NCBI RefSeq assembly: GCF_023078275.1 | Contig: NC_062975.1 | Location: 15,041,141 to 15,105,140, forward strand | Reading direction: 5' to 3' | Length of the DNA: 64,000 nt | DNA from: Leguminivora glycinivorella | Taxonomy: Eukaryota; Arthropoda; Insecta; Lepidoptera; Tortricidae | Shown here: positions 1 to 11,279 of the stretch, piece by piece | Layout of the letters: the number at the start of each line of letters is the position of its first letter | Position numbering within the stretch: position 1 is the first letter of the stretch | Program-made: the position numbers and the translations under genes | Notes under the pieces: model-generated | The model's input: the letters and a program-made list of their open reading frames with translations, nothing else | What the model was told of the DNA's origin: nothing | The model's database searches: none

Positions 1-225
1 GGTGGTGCAGGTGCGGGGAATCACAGCGATTTCCTTGACTCCTCAGTCCCTGGTGGTGTGTCTGCCGAGGTGTGCGATAGGGCTGAGTTTTGGCTCCTGC
101 CGTGTACCGTGTGTGTCTTTGCTACTTTGGTATTCATCTGCATACAAGAGCCGATAGAAAGTTTAAAGTTGTGGAACACATCACTCCTCAAATCACAGAA
201 GAAACGCATAAACTTTTAATTGACA
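1..225. other. Unassigned start of window
   Basis: No recognisable gene. It may be the 5' part of the decayed LINE that becomes recognisable at about 226, but I see no conserved motif here. Confidence 0.3.
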
Positions 226-1060
226 GCCTTAATGCCAATACTTTATGCCGATGACGCAGCCTTTGTTGCTACCTCTGTGAGCTTCAGCTAATGATGGGTC
301 CAATCTCTAAGGCAGAAATTCCACTCGATGGCACGCTATTGGAGACAACCTTACGACAATAACCGACAATCTTTCGCTCTAGGCAGAGGTTGATATTTGC
401 ATCGGTAAGGCAGCTACCACTTTTGGAAAGCTTAGTGCTCGAGTATGGCAAAACAGACTCCTGACTACTAAGACCAAGGTGTTAGTCTTTTAGGCTTGTG
501 TATAGACCATACTCTTGTACGAAGCCGAGACGTATGCCAAAGTCAAACGCCGTGGCATCTCCTTCTATAAGCGATGCCTGCGTAAGATGTTGGGCATATC
601 ATCACAGGTCGTCAAACCAGAGAGTTCTAGAAATCGCTGCCCAGTCTGACCATGCTTCTCAAACAGAGGCAACTGCGTTGATGGGTATATGCATAGGATG
701 GAACCTCATGGAACCCTTTCGTTTACCACGCCGTGTTCTTCTGGGCATAGTAGCGAATGCCAAAAAATATGTTGGGAGGTCATTGCTTCGCTTCAAAGAC
801 TGTGCCAAGAGGTACTATCAGCTGCAAAAGTGCACGGAGAAGTTAGGAATGAATTCATTGATAAATTCATCATGCAGTTTTGCAACTCATAGGACATGGC
901 TGCCTTTAAGATCGGCTACCGAAACTAGGACACGCTTGCTAAGAAACGGAGGGAGTGGCGCAAGTGCATTGAAGATGGTCGCAAGTTCGTCCATGGACCT
1001 GGTTTGCGGCACTTGCAGACAAAAGGGAAACAAGGTAACGTAGCAAACCGTCTCAATTGG
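226..1060 (+). pseudogene. Decayed non-LTR retrotransposon reverse transcriptase fragment
   Basis: Reverse-transcriptase palm and C-terminal region of a non-LTR (LINE-type) retrotransposon. The catalytic block reads YADDAAFVATS near 241-275. Further on, in other frames, come an IGKAATTFGKLSARVWQNR-like stretch (about 400-455), a KTKVLVF stretch, and a KRCLRKMLGIS-like stretch at about 570-600, all typical of the region after the palm in LINE polymerases. Stops and frame changes interrupt it repeatedly. The longest open piece (498-1043) is not a continuous domain. A palindromic insert at 823-884 breaks it further. The clade is uncertain. It is a dead copy. Confidence 0.7.
823..884. repeat. Short hairpin insert in the LINE fragment
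   Basis: Imperfect palindrome of about 62 bp, starting TGCAAAAGTGCA and ending AGTTTTGCA, with a central GAATTC. A diverged second copy lies at 14615-14676 in unrelated flanks, so it is dispersed and not part of the LINE. Confidence 0.55.
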
Positions 1061-1165
1061 TTGCAAGCTTCCCTTGTCAGCTATGTGACAAAGTATGTCG
1101 CTATCGCATAGGTTGTCGCTATAATTACGTTGAATTTAGTCAGAACGAGTTTTAAGTTCTTTTTT

Positions 1166-1767
1166 AGGGTTCCGTAGCCAAAATGGCAAAAACGGAACCC
1201 TTATAGTTTCGTCATGTCCGTCTGTCCGTCTGTCCGTCTGTCCGTCTGTCCGTCTGTCACAGCCGATTTACTCGGAAACTATAAGTACTACAGTGATGAA
1301 ATTTGATGGGAATATGTGTTGTATGAACCGCTACAAAATTATGACACTAAATAGTAAAAAAGAATTGGGGGTGGGGCCCCCATACATGTAACTGAGGGAT
1401 GAAAATTTTTTTTTCGATGTACATACCCGTGTGGGGTATCAATGGAAAGGTCTTTTAAAATGATATAAAGTTTTCTAAAAACATTTTTCTTAAAGTGAAC
1501 GGTTTTTGAGATATCAGCTCTCAAAGTCGTAAAAAGTATGTCCCCCCCCCTCTATTTTTATAACTACGGGGTATAAAATTCTAAAAAAAATAGAGGTGAT
1601 GCATGCTAATTAACTCTTTCAACGATTTTTGGTTTGATCAAAGTATCTCTTATAGTTTTTGAGATAGGTTGATTTAACTGTAATTTTGGTTAAGTTATTG
1701 GTTTATTATATTTGCTGCTACGGAACCCTTTGTGCGCGAGCCCGACTCGCACTTGGCCGGTTTTTTT
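1166..1767 (+). repeat. Dispersed repeat with GTCCGTCT microsatellite and GGCCGG end
   Basis: Begins AGGGTTCCGTAG and soon folds back on itself (CGGAACCCT). It contains a GTCCGTCT array at about 1217-1258 and ends ACTTGGCCGGTTTTTTT. Related copies lie at 62318-62850 (same strand) and 23202-23530 (opposite strand). It sits between the LINE body and the LINE 3' tail, so it appears to have inserted into that LINE. The class is not resolved. Confidence 0.7.
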
Positions 1768-1890
1768 AATTTCGTTTTCTTTCAACCCCTTTTTGCCAAG
1801 AGTGGCACTGAAACTTGAGTAGTTCATGTGCTCTGCCTACCCCTTTATGGGATACGGGCGTGATTGTATGTATGTATGTACGTAAATATA
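1768..1890 (+). repeat. LINE 3' end with ATGT tail
   Basis: Non-coding 3' end of a non-LTR element: a TTTCTTTCAACCCC stretch, AGTGGCACTGAAACTTGAG, a GGGATACGGGCGTGATTG block and a TATG microsatellite tail. Related ends occur reversed at 14149-14216 and 33725-34022. It is probably the true 3' end of the element whose coding remnant is at 226-1060, displaced by the inserted repeat. Confidence 0.6.
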
Positions 1891-2608
1891 TATTATTAGT
1901 AATTGACAAGGAAGGTCTTTAGTTTTGTCAGATACTGACATTTTCCTTTGGATAATATCATTTATTTCTGATACAAGTGATTGTTATATCATGTTGTTTT
2001 GTTTTTATTACCCTAAACGCACATAACTTACTCTGATAAACCTCAAATGAACAGTATTTATGATTCCTATGTGCATGACTTACACATATGTATTTAGTAA
2101 GCTCAAAACCAATACCCATATGTGCACAAAATTAAGAAAAACGAGTATATCTTAATTTGTGATTTATTATTTCCCATGTTTTTTCACACAACATATTTCT
2201 TGCTATTTTTGACACATTTTGGATACAAATTGAAATGATGTTTGTACCTACTTCTCTAGTAAATCGATTTTTTGTCTCTCCTGAAAAGTAGCTAAAATGC
2301 ACATAGCGGAATTGGCAATCTCACCGACGCAATGCTGTATAAACCACATGCTTTACGTCGAGTTTCTAGGACAAAATGCGTACCTTATTATGTGCCTTAT
2401 TAAGCCCATGTCTTGTTATAAGAAAAAAAAAATAATAGCAAATAAATACGGCTACTCAAAGTTGTCTCCATATTTAACGATACAGTCTTTATTATTGATC
2501 GTTCTTTGGTATTTTGTGTATGAATTGTTTTTTTTTCCTAATATAGTCTTTTACGAGTTATAATGATGATATGTTTAGTATAGCCGTAATATTATTGATA
2601 ATGTATGC
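1891..2608. other. AT-rich stretch, no gene seen
   Basis: No supported gene. A motif of about 37 bp at 2294-2330 (ATGCACATAGCGGAATTGGC and following bases) recurs at about 20545-20581, so a short dispersed repeat is present. Confidence 0.4.
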
Positions 2609-2612
2609 TTAA

Positions 2613-3136
2613 CCCTTAAATGCATGGTGATGTATATATGCATCATATATTTGCTGGCCCGTGGCTCGATATGTAGCTATCCAAAATCACATTTATTGCT
2701 TAATTATTATTCATTATTTATTATTATTTAATATACAATTAAATAAATTAAATAATATAATGATTCACTATTTATTATTTAAGGATTAGGATGATATGGC
2801 GGAAAAGTTTGAAAAAACAGGACGATGACGATTTTTAGTATGTGATTTAGGCTGATTTTGTCGGAGTTAGTAATTAGTTTATGTTTAAACATTTTATCAT
2901 AAAGGTTTCACAAATAGTATACCTTTTTAATACTAGTATTTTTTTTTAAATAAAACTTACCAATTACGATATATTTGTATAAATAAGATTAAATTTGGCC
3001 TATTTAACTTCTAACACTGATTTAGTATAAAAATCGATCTTAAATATTTTTTTTATTATTTTTCCCAGAGTCAGAAAACCATTATCTATCACATATATTA
3101 ATATCTCGTTAAAAGAAAAATTCATGCATTTAAGGG
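2613..3136. mobile_element. piggyBac-like MITE, copy 1
   Basis: 524 bp, flanked by TTAA at 2609-2612 and 3137-3140. The terminal inverted repeats read CCCTTAAATGCATG at the left and CATGCATTTAAGGG at the right. A TTAA duplication with CCC...GGG ends is the signature of piggyBac-superfamily elements. There is no transposase frame, so it is non-autonomous. A second copy at 42530-43344 has the same ends. Confidence 0.85.
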
Positions 3137-3170
3137 TTAATACTACTAAAGATGAATATGAATATGAATA

Positions 3171-3294
3171 ATATTGTCTTCGGTTACCGCGATAGTTACT
3201 CATGAAATAAAACTATGGAAATGGATTAAATCACGTATAATGAATATTAAATTCTTTATACGCGATTTACTCCGTTTCCATAGTTTTATTTCAT
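3171..3294 (-). mobile_element. Hairpin-tail element, family A copy 1
   Basis: 124 bp. A tail of about 29 nt (ATATTGTCTTCGGTTACCGC...) is followed by a hairpin with arms CATGAAATAAAACTATGGAA and its complement at 3275-3294. It is flanked by GAATATGAATA at 3160-3170 and 3295-3305 (11 bp; the flank is low-complexity). The reverse-oriented second copy at 24031-24142 has the same ends and a cleaner 14-bp duplication. Confidence 0.65.
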
Positions 3295-3561
3295 GAATAT
3301 GAATATATTACATACTAATAAGAATAATACTTATGACATACTAATATCTAATTTGATTCGAAATTGACGATAAATAATTATGTAGGAACTAAAAGGTCAG
3401 TAATAAAACTAAATTAGGAATGTGATTATAGGTACTACAAATTCGTGTAAAATATAAAATGACGTCAATTTTAAATTATGTCAATTCGTCTTTGAATTAA
3501 GCATTCCAATTAATAGCAACATATAATTTAAAAAAAAGATAAAACAAACAGTGGTAATAGT

Positions 3562-3812
3562 ACATTGTGCAACAAGGGGAGGAAGTTGAATATTACTAAC
3601 ATGAGTAAGTTAAATCGCGGCGGCTTGCCGGAGCGATTTAAAGACTCGAGTTAGTAATATTCATACTCCCCGAGTTACACACAATGTTTTTCATCACACT
3701 CGCATGGTAAAAAATATGTAAATAGACGTAAAAAAGTTAAGTACGGTACAAGAAATCTCATTATTCTCTTGGGAGAACGATAGCACTTTTAAAGTGCCGG
3801 TGTGATGAAAAT
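3562..3812. repeat. Two adjacent hairpin repeats
   Basis: The first hairpin (3562-3689) pairs CATTGTGCAAC with its counterpart ending ACACAATG around a TAAATCGC/GCGATTTA core. The second (about 3690-3812) pairs CATCACACTCGCATGG with CCGGTGTGATG. The design resembles the hairpin at 14925-15100. No coding capacity. Confidence 0.55.
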
Positions 3813-3830
3813 GTTAATTATCTTTAAAAT

Positions 3831-4102
3831 AAGAAATATAATACCCATAACAGTCCAAAGCTTACAGTGACAGATATTCGAATATGTTTCGCGACGGTAT
3901 AGAGGTATAATAAAACTTTTCACAGACTATAAATGCCAACTTCAATTTACTGTCGAAACTTTTATTCCGAGAAAAGGGATTTCAGCGGTAACAAAGCCAT
4001 CTTTGAAGATAAAACTAAAACATGAAAAAGATCAAATAATAACAGAAAAAGCTCAAAGTAAAGATTCTCATTCGTATTTCAATCTTACTCGAAGTTATAC
4101 TC
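3831..4102. other. No feature seen
   Basis: AT-rich sequence between the hairpin repeats and the hAT element. Nothing recognisable. Confidence 0.4.
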
Positions 4103-4110
4103 GACTGAAT

Positions 4111-6302
4111 TAGTGTTGAGTTCCTCACTCATGAGGCACCTCATTTGTACCACTCATATTGTTGATTTGTCGCAGCACTTCACACGGAAAAAATGTATTA
4201 CATCACACCTCAACTCACCTCACCTCAAAAATGAGTAAAAACTCATAACCTCGCGCGCAAGTCTTACAACACAAACACCTCATGCCACACAAATCATTCA
4301 AAAACTCATTGTCACACGCGCGCCTCGCGGTTCTCAAACTCCCTCGCGAGAGTCGACACTACACAAACACCTCATGCCACACAAATACACACAAACTTCA
4401 AATCATTCAAAAACTCATCTGTCACACGCGCGCCTCGCGCTCCTCAAGCCTCAAAGGCTGTCACCGAACTACAAACTTTATTGCCGAGACAAAAGGTCCA
4501 CCGATAGATTTGTACCGGAAATCGCTTTGTACCGGAAGACCTCATCGCGACAATGTCACATTACCAACATTACTTCAAAAATCCTTTCAAAGTGAAACAG
4601 TTAGTTAGGTTTACCGTAAGAGTGAGTGAGACAGACACGCGCTATACCTCAAAATTTGCCTCGCCAAAATACGTTACACGTGACTCGAAAGAAAACAGTC
4701 TTAAGCGCCGCAAGCTTTCATACATATTGCGTCGTTGTGATCCAAGCATCTCGTCAAAATGGCGCGCGATTTTCGACATTCGATAGTTTCGATGCTATTA
4801 CTTGAGCTACCGACTTGACCAGTTTAACGTGACCTATCGGACCAACAGATTTGTATGACTGTTGTCACTTGTAATAAGGGAGCTCTCTTATACTGGACGG
4901 TGACATAATTGTTTTCGAAGCGTTTTGAATACCAAGGACGACTCAAAATGTGCATTTATGAAGTTTGCTTGACAACATTACAGGATTAATGACCGAAATA
5001 TTATTTAAATTATTCAATTTTTTTAATTTACATTCTTATGTAGGTGTAGTTGTTATTTTAAATGCAACAAATATGAACTTTGTAAGCATGAAGAGTTAGC
5101 GTCTCAATGAATTTGAATTTCTCTCCTTTTTCTTAGTGACAAATGTTTATTTTATTTTTGCAATTTTTACTTATTTCTATAATATATCAGTTAAATTTTC
5201 GTTGGTTGTTTTGTCTAAGTTAAAAGTTTGAAAATATTTTAAGGTGGATAATATTTAACATCATATCGCATTGCATGTTCAACGGATAAAGAAGAGAAAT
5301 TTCTATTTTGTTTTTACGTTATAGTTGTAGCCTTCCTTGAGACAACAATATGGGTTAATATTATCCATAAAAAGGTATTTATGACGCGGAGTATATAAAC
5401 ATTGTTAATAAAAATAACATTGTTTATTAATATGTACACATTTTGACAACATTATCAAATAATAAACGTGAGTCGTGAAACGAAACGTAATTCCTAGACA
5501 GTTGACGTTGTCAGTTGACACAGACAGAAAAAAGTAAGTTGTGAAAGTTGTTTGTTGTTTCCAAAGTTCAGTGGCAAATTTATTTGTGTCATACAGTGAT
5601 ATTACTAATAAATACACCAAAATACAATAATGGTGATATTTTATACATGATTTAATACGCTTGTGGCTCTGCTTTGGTGTCTTTTACGTGCAAAAATATA
5701 GTCAAAAGTATGATCGGCGTCGAGAATGTTGGTGTTCATTTAATTTACTATAATATTGCTGTTAGAATATCCGCAGCGGTAAGTTGGTTCTTTTTACGCA
5801 AAAGTGGTACCTAATTAGAAAACAATATGAACTCACGTTTGTTAAAAATATGCAGTTTTTAAGGTTACAATTTCAATTGACATATATAATTATTAAACTG
5901 TAAATGAAACCATGATATCAAGAATATAACATACGATAAATAACAATAATCAACAGCTAAAATAGAATAAAAGTTTCATAGAACCATCAACTCAATTTGC
6001 TTTTTATGTAGTTTCTTATTACAACGATTGGAATTCTTAAATAATATTTCAGTCTTCTGTTGTTCAAGTTCTATTCTTAACATTTATTTGCAAATAAAAT
6101 TTAATAGGTATAAAGGATGTTATTACATAGTATACATATACATACTAGAATTTGTTGCCCGATTGAGTCTATCAAATCGCCGATTGTAAAATTTTATGTA
6201 CCAGTACCTCACCTCATTTGAAGTAAGACATTGTAACACCTCATTTTTGAAAATGAGGTACTCATACAAACTCATTTTAATATGATGTCCTACCCATCAC
6301 TA
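4111..6302. mobile_element. Non-autonomous hAT transposon, 2.2 kb
   Basis: 2192 bp bounded by an exact 8-bp duplication GACTGAAT (4103-4110 and 6303-6310). The ends are TAGTGTTGAGT at the left and ACCCATCACTA at the right, an imperfect inverted repeat of hAT type. Subterminal regions are crowded with CCTCA/TGAGG motifs (about 4130-4400 and 6205-6275), as expected for hAT transposase binding sites. No transposase frame is present. The interior at 4480-6200 is unassigned and could be captured sequence. Confidence 0.85.
4270..4450 (+). repeat. Tandem subterminal repeats in the hAT element
   Basis: Two direct copies of a unit containing ACACCTCATGCCACACAAAT, CATTCAAAAACTCAT and GTCACACGCGCGCCTCGCG. 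The second copy carries a short internal extension. The unit is rich in the CTCA motif repeated at both ends of the surrounding element. Confidence 0.7.
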
Positions 6303-6500
6303 GACTGAATAGATTAGTTATACAGATGTTCAATTATCTAACAAATCCGATACTTTATAGTATTGATAACATAGTACCACCTACTGCTATTTTTAACTGC
6401 CTACGGTTGTCAAATTAACGGATCACACGCTTCTCTCAGCAATACTAACTATTTACATAGTACAAACCGCTTTCCGCTGTCTGTCTGTCAGAAAATCATA

Positions 6501-6758
6501 TAAATAAATAAATATTATAGGACATTCTTACACAGCTCCCAGGCTCCCAGTAAGCTCAAGAAGGCTTGTGTTGTGGGAACTCAGACAACGATATACATAT
6601 ATAATATATAAATACTTATATTTAAAGAATACATCCATGACTCAGGAACAAATATCTGTGCTCATCATACAAATAAATGCCCTTACCGGGATTCGAACCC
6701 GGGACCGCTGCTTATTTAGCAGGCAGGGTCACTTCCGATTACGCCAGACCAGTCGTCA
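6501..6758 (-). mobile_element. tRNA-derived SINE (family 1)
   Basis: Reverse-oriented SINE. Its head at the right contains a tRNA-like promoter region (complement GGTCCCGGGTTCGAATCCC, a B box) preceded by a GGTCTGGC...GTAGTGACCCTG A-box-like segment. The body contains the complement of GATGAGCACAGATATTTG. It ends at the left in an ATTTATTTA-type tail. Further copies are at 46645-47730 (interrupted), 47390-47666 and 61371-61610. Confidence 0.85.
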
Positions 6759-7557
6759 TATTTATATGCACTGTATATAATCGACTTTAATCGATTCTTT
6801 CAGTGGATATCAATAAAGTTTAAGCAATCATTTAGTTTACAACTCGGGGCGGCACGCCCAAACTTGCAGCACACAAGTCTTCTCAAGCTTATAACAATAA
6901 TGTCGTCATCTCAACAGAGGCCATTTACGAGTCACAAAGCAAATACATCTCGTATTCATTCCGAAACGCGCCCGGGGCCCTTACCTAAGTAAACCTACTC
7001 GGACATCGTTACCAGAAACAAGTGTACGACAGACTGCCTATCTGTGTGTTCATTACAAATTAGTTATACTTCATTCGTTCTAGATGGCGCTAGTTAGAGA
7101 TTGGATCATTCAAACGTCATTATTCTGCATTAAAATTGTTTCAATAAAAAAATAAAACTTTCAATTTGTAGAGGTTAACAATGTTCATAACTATTCTAGA
7201 TTTCAAAGCGATAGCATAAGTAGTTCTTGAGATATTTAGGAATGTGACTGACGGACAGAGCGGCACCATAAGGGTAAGGGTACGGCACCTTTTGTACCTT
7301 TTTGGTACGAAACTCTAATAAGCAAATTACTACTTTTCTTTACTACCTTGTGTAATAAGTCTATGTCTTGATACATTTCAGTTTCGTTCTATGATTAACT
7401 GGTAGAGAATGCCTAAAGGCATTAAATACGCTATTGTACATTTTAAATATAAAAAATATAAAATAAATAAAAAAAATGTACAATTAGATGTTAATAAAAC
7501 GTTACACATACTTACCAGGGACATAAATGAGGAGCATATTTTGTGTGGAGAAACAAA
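6759..7557. other. Intergenic, with two LINE-like tails
   Basis: No gene. At about 7190-7325 there is a repeat-like stretch with GACGGACAGAGC and GTACCTTTTTGGTACG. At 7401-7480 there is a LINE 3' end, listed separately. Confidence 0.4.
7401..7500 (+). repeat. LINE 3' UTR fragment
   Basis: GGTAGAGAATGCCTAAAGGC followed by an A-rich tail. The same 3' end, reversed, is at 12620-12705 (GCATTCTCTACCGG). This indicates a 5'-truncated copy with no coding part. Confidence 0.55.
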
Positions 7558-7702
7558 TCGTCACTACTTTTAAAAAAACTTGTATCTTCGTCTGTCAATG
7601 AAAAGAAAATTGTAGTAAGTATGTATGGAATGCATATGGACTTACTGCGTTTTAACTTTGAGGAGCAGCATGAGATACGAGATTTTTTCAAAGTAGTGAC
7701 GA
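7558..7702 (+). mobile_element. Tc1/mariner-type MITE (TCGTCAC family), copy 1
   Basis: About 145 bp with terminal inverted repeats TCGTCACTACTTT and AAAGTAGTGACGA. Five copies are in the window. Four are flanked by TA on both sides, which points to Tc1/mariner-type mobilisation. This copy lacks the flanking TA. Confidence 0.75.
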
Positions 7703-8080
7703 AATGTGCCCTGTCCTTCTAACATTGTTCATCAGAAATAAAAATGCGGTTTTACAAATATTTTGATAGTCTGTTTTAATGACTTATCTCTCCAGCTACA
7801 ATATCGCCACGGACCACGGGTTTGGACCTTTGGACCGCGGCCCCAGACAAATATTCATATTTAATTTCAAGCTGACTCTCAACTTATTTACTTATTAATA
7901 AACACACGTTCAAAGGGCTACTTATGTATTTACAAAACAAACTGTTACCTTTAAACCCGGCTTTTAGTTTAAATATGACTGAAGTTTGCATTACACAAAC
8001 GAAAGATGCCTTTAGAGTACTTGGATTAGCCATAAACTGGCGTGTTCCATTAATATCTTGTGAAATATAGATGAAACATA

Positions 8081-8214
8081 TCGTCACTACTTTAAAAAAA
8101 AACTTGTCAATGAAAAGAAAATTGTAGTAAGTATGTATGGAATGCATGTAGACTTACTGCGTTTTAACTTTGAGGAGCAGCGTGAGATACGAGATTTTTT
8201 CAAAGTAGTGACGA
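8081..8214 (+). mobile_element. TCGTCAC-family MITE, copy 2
   Basis: Same ends as the copy at 7558, flanked by TA on both sides. Slightly shorter: the segment TGTATCTTCGTC near the left end is missing. Confidence 0.8.
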
Positions 8215-9335
8215 TATCACTTAGGTCCGATATAGGTACCTAATAGTTATAAATGATTTTTGTATGATAAATTCTGCGTACTGGTACGTGCAAACGAATA
8301 TGCAGTATTATTAAATTAGCGTTAAGGCTGCTTTCAAAAAAAAACGTCAAAAGAATGTAAAATTGATAGTTTTAGTCGGTGAAATACTACACTTTCCGTT
8401 ATCCAATAGATTTATTTAATTCAAGTTCCAGTTAGAGCATCTTATTATCTTGATTTTTATAAGACTGAATTTTTGAAAACTAACTCACTAAATTAATTAT
8501 GAATTTTTCTCTAATGCATGTTTAGAAAAACGCACGTATAGAGCAGAATCAGTCGATCTTATTTGTAAAATTTGGACAATTTTGAATATTAAAACGGGTA
8601 AATTTATAATTCGTATATCCTGTACCACAATCATTTCAGACTAGATTTTTATTTTAAGTTTTTGAAAAAGAGTAAACTAGCCTAAGGCGAATTAAATTTT
8701 TTTCAGAAATTACCTAAAATTAAGTGACAATTTCTTTGAAAATCTACATCACATCGAAGTAAGTTTTGTACTAAATTAATCTGCAACGTTTACTTAAATT
8801 TCTGTTATGCCTTAGTGATTATAAATTGCTATTATTGATTTTTGCCAATTTTTTGAAAACGAGCCTTCACCGGTACAATTATTACCACTTTTGGACATTT
8901 TCTCATATTTTGTTAGACCAAGTAGAAAAAGTCCTATAATGTGATATATATTTATAAACTACTCGCAAAGCCCTTTAATTTGATACCACACACGGTATGA
9001 TCGAGCGCTCGGTTGCGATTTCACTGTTTTTAACACGAAAGCCCTCTTAATTATTTGGAAAATAATTAGAATTTTTAAAATTTATAACACAGAAATGTTC
9101 GAGCCGATATAGTTTATTTACTCAATCTCCCAATAGATGTCGCTGTTACAGACGGAAACTAGATAACGGTAGTTTTTATAGGATATATGTAAGAAACTGT
9201 CATATTAAAAATGTTTGGTAACGTAGCAACGTGTCTCTTTTAGAAAAGAAGGTTGGAATCTTTTAAAGCAGGGTTTTATTAATCTTTTTCTAGTCATGGA
9301 CCACTTCCATAATCAAAATATTTTGGCCCCTGGGG
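8215..9335. other. AT-rich intergenic stretch
   Basis: No gene or clear repeat boundary recognised. Confidence 0.35.
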
Positions 9336-9459
9336 CCCATTTCTCGAACGATATTAGACTAATATTATTAGTCCACGAACTGTCAAATCGTATGGGTTGC
9401 CATGACAGCACAAGCACATTAATATTATTAGACTAATAACGTTCGAGAACTAGGCCCCT
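9336..9459. mobile_element. Short MITE with TTCTCGAACG inverted repeats
   Basis: Ends GGCCCATTTCTCGAACG and CGTTCGAGAACTAGG enclose TATTAGACTAATATTATTAG and its near complement. CCCCTGG occurs on both sides and may be the target duplication. Non-coding. Confidence 0.65.
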
Positions 9460-9591
9460 GGAATGAAGAATGATGAGTATGAAATTCATTGAATGGCATA
9501 CAAGGTTACAAAATAAACGTATGAGACAAGTACACATTAGGGAAACCAAGAGGATATTACCTAACATTTCTTTTTCATTTTAAAAGCTTTC

Positions 9592-11268
9592 TTCTTCTTT
9601 CATTGCCATGCCCTAACGGACGTCGGCGACCACCTTTGCCATTTCTCTCCTGTTCTTTGCCATTCTTGCCAGTATGTCTGCGTTACTTTCATTAGTCCAT
9701 TTTTTTATGTTGTCAAGCCATGTGGTCCTCCTTTTTCCCCTTCCTCTCTTGCCATCAATTTTTCCTTCCAATATTAATTGTAATATACTGTATTTGTCGT
9801 TCCTATAAATGTGTCCAAAATAAGATAATTTCCTTTTTTTCACTGTAACCAAAACCTCTAAATTTTTCTTCATTATTCTAAGTACTTCCAAGTTCGTAAC
9901 TTTATCGGTCCAGGATATTTTTAGCATACGCCTATACAGCCACATTTCAAATGCGTCTATCTTCTTTTCCATTGCTTTGTTTAGAGTCCATGTTTCGCAG
10001 CCATAGAAGAGAATCGATAGTACGTAACACTTTACAAGTCTCCAGCGAAGCTTTAAGTTGATGTCTCTGTTAGTGTATATAGACTGCATTTTGACAAAGG
10101 CATTTCGCGCAATCTCAATCCTAACACGTATTTCCTGCTCCATATCCCAGTTTTCGTTTAGCCAGCAACCAAGATATCTATACTTCTGCACCTTCTCTAT
10201 CGGTGTACTATCTATTTTTACAATGTGTGCATTTGTTTTAGATTTGGATTTGCTTACTACCATAAATTTAGTTTTGCTAATGTTTATTTTTAACTTATAG
10301 TGCTTGATCTTGGAATTTAAACGGTTTAGTAGGTGTTGTAATTCATCAGCACTATTTGCGAGCAGGACAGTGTCATCTGCATATCTTAAATTATTAATAT
10401 ACTTGTCATTACATTTAATACCTATATCACTGCCATCAAAGGCTTCTGAGAAAATACGTTCTGAGTATAAATTGAAAAGGCTGGGCGACAATACACATCC
10501 TTGTCGGACTCCTTTTAATATTTCCAATTCTTCAGTGGCTATATTTCCTATTTTGATATGAGCAGTTTGATTCCAATATAGATTTTTAAGTATTCTGGTG
10601 TCTTTGCTGTCAATATCCGTTTTGTAAATAACATCCATTAGTAGCTGGTGGTTTACAGTGTCGAAGGCCTTTTCGAAATCGATAAAGCACAAAAACACGT
10701 CTTTTTGATATTCCAAACAGTTCTGTACTAATATTTGGATTGCAGATAGAGCTTCTCTTGTTCCTAGGCCGTTTCGAAAGCCGAACTGGGTTTCACTGAT
10801 GTAATTATCTATTTTACAAAATGTTCTATAGTTTAAAACTTTAAGGAAAACTTTTAATACGTGGCTCATTACACTAATTAATCTATATTCACTGCACATT
10901 TTAGCGCTAGGTTTCTTGGGGATTGGCAAGAAGGAGGACGTAAGCCATTCGTCTGGTAGGACTCCCGTATCATATATTTTATTAAACAATGTCACCAAAA
11001 TATTAATTCCAAAATCATCCAATAATAGAAGTAGTTCTCCATGCAATTTATCAGGACCTACAGCTTTTCCACTTTTGAGCGTCTTGATAGCTCTTATAAC
11101 ATCTTCTTTTACAATTGGCGGACCCTCATATTTGTCAGGGCTATTTACTGGTTCTAATCTGGTGTCATTGAAAAGCTTCCTAATGTAATTTACCCATTCT
11201 GTTCTTTGCTCATCAATATCCGTTAATAACTTATTTTCGCAGTTGGTCAGTTTGCCAGTAAGATGAGA
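9592..11268 (-). mobile_element. 5'-truncated non-LTR retrotransposon (LINE)
   Basis: 1677 bp bounded by an exact 11-bp duplication TAAAAGCTTTC (9581-9591 and 11269-11279). The 3' end on the minus strand is a GAA-rich tail. The 5' end is truncated inside the polymerase. Endonuclease and any ORF1 are missing, as usual for incomplete target-primed reverse transcription. Confidence 0.9.
9613..11268 (-). CDS. Reverse transcriptase of a LINE (partial, C-terminal)
   Basis: Open for about 550 codons with no internal stop or frameshift. It enters from the truncated 5' end, so it has no native start. Numbered from the leucine codon at 11046, the palm blocks are FIDFEKAFD (121-129), GVRQGCVLSP (179-188) and the catalytic YADD (222-225). 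They follow a finger motif EYRLISVMSH (about 53-62) and upstream GPDKLHGELL. The C-terminal part has CETW, KISWTDKV and a basic GKRGRGKRRTTWL segment, the usual tail of RTE/Ingi-like polymerases; the clade is not certain. It would copy element RNA at a nicked target but cannot work alone without its endonuclease. The intact frame suggests a fairly recent insertion. Confidence 0.9.
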   Translation of the reverse strand, partial: SHLTGKLTNCENKLLTDIDEQRTEWVNYIRKLFNDTRLEPVNSPDKYEGPPIVKEDVIRAIKTLKSGKAVGPDKLHGELLLLLDDFGINILVTLFNKIYDTGVLPDEWLTSSFLPIPKKPSAKMCSEYRLISVMSHVLKVFLKVLNYRTFCKIDNYISETQFGFRNGLGTREALSAIQILVQNCLEYQKDVFLCFIDFEKAFDTVNHQLLMDVIYKTDIDSKDTRILKNLYWNQTAHIKIGNIATEELEILKGVRQGCVLSPSLFNLYSERIFSEAFDGSDIGIKCNDKYINNLRYADDTVLLANSADELQHLLNRLNSKIKHYKLKINISKTKFMVVSKSKSKTNAHIVKIDSTPIEKVQKYRYLGCWLNENWDMEQEIRVRIEIARNAFVKMQSIYTNRDINLKLRWRLVKCYVLSILFYGCETWTLNKAMEKKIDAFEMWLYRRMLKISWTDKVTNLEVLRIMKKNLEVLVTVKKRKLSYFGHIYRNDKYSILQLILEGKIDGKRGRGKRRTTWLDNIKKWTNESNADILARMAKNRREMAKVVADVR

Positions 11269-11279
11269 TAAAAGCTTTC

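Noticed and set aside
498..1043. 181-residue open frame as a gene
   Set aside because: It crosses a broken LINE polymerase and a palindromic insert in the wrong frame for most of its length.
1200..1260. CRISPR-like or satellite array
   Set aside because: It is an 8-base microsatellite within a dispersed repeat, with no spacers.
4282..4786. Overlapping plus-strand frames of 70-108 codons
   Set aside because: They arise from tandem subterminal repeats of the hAT element, with biased composition and no domain.
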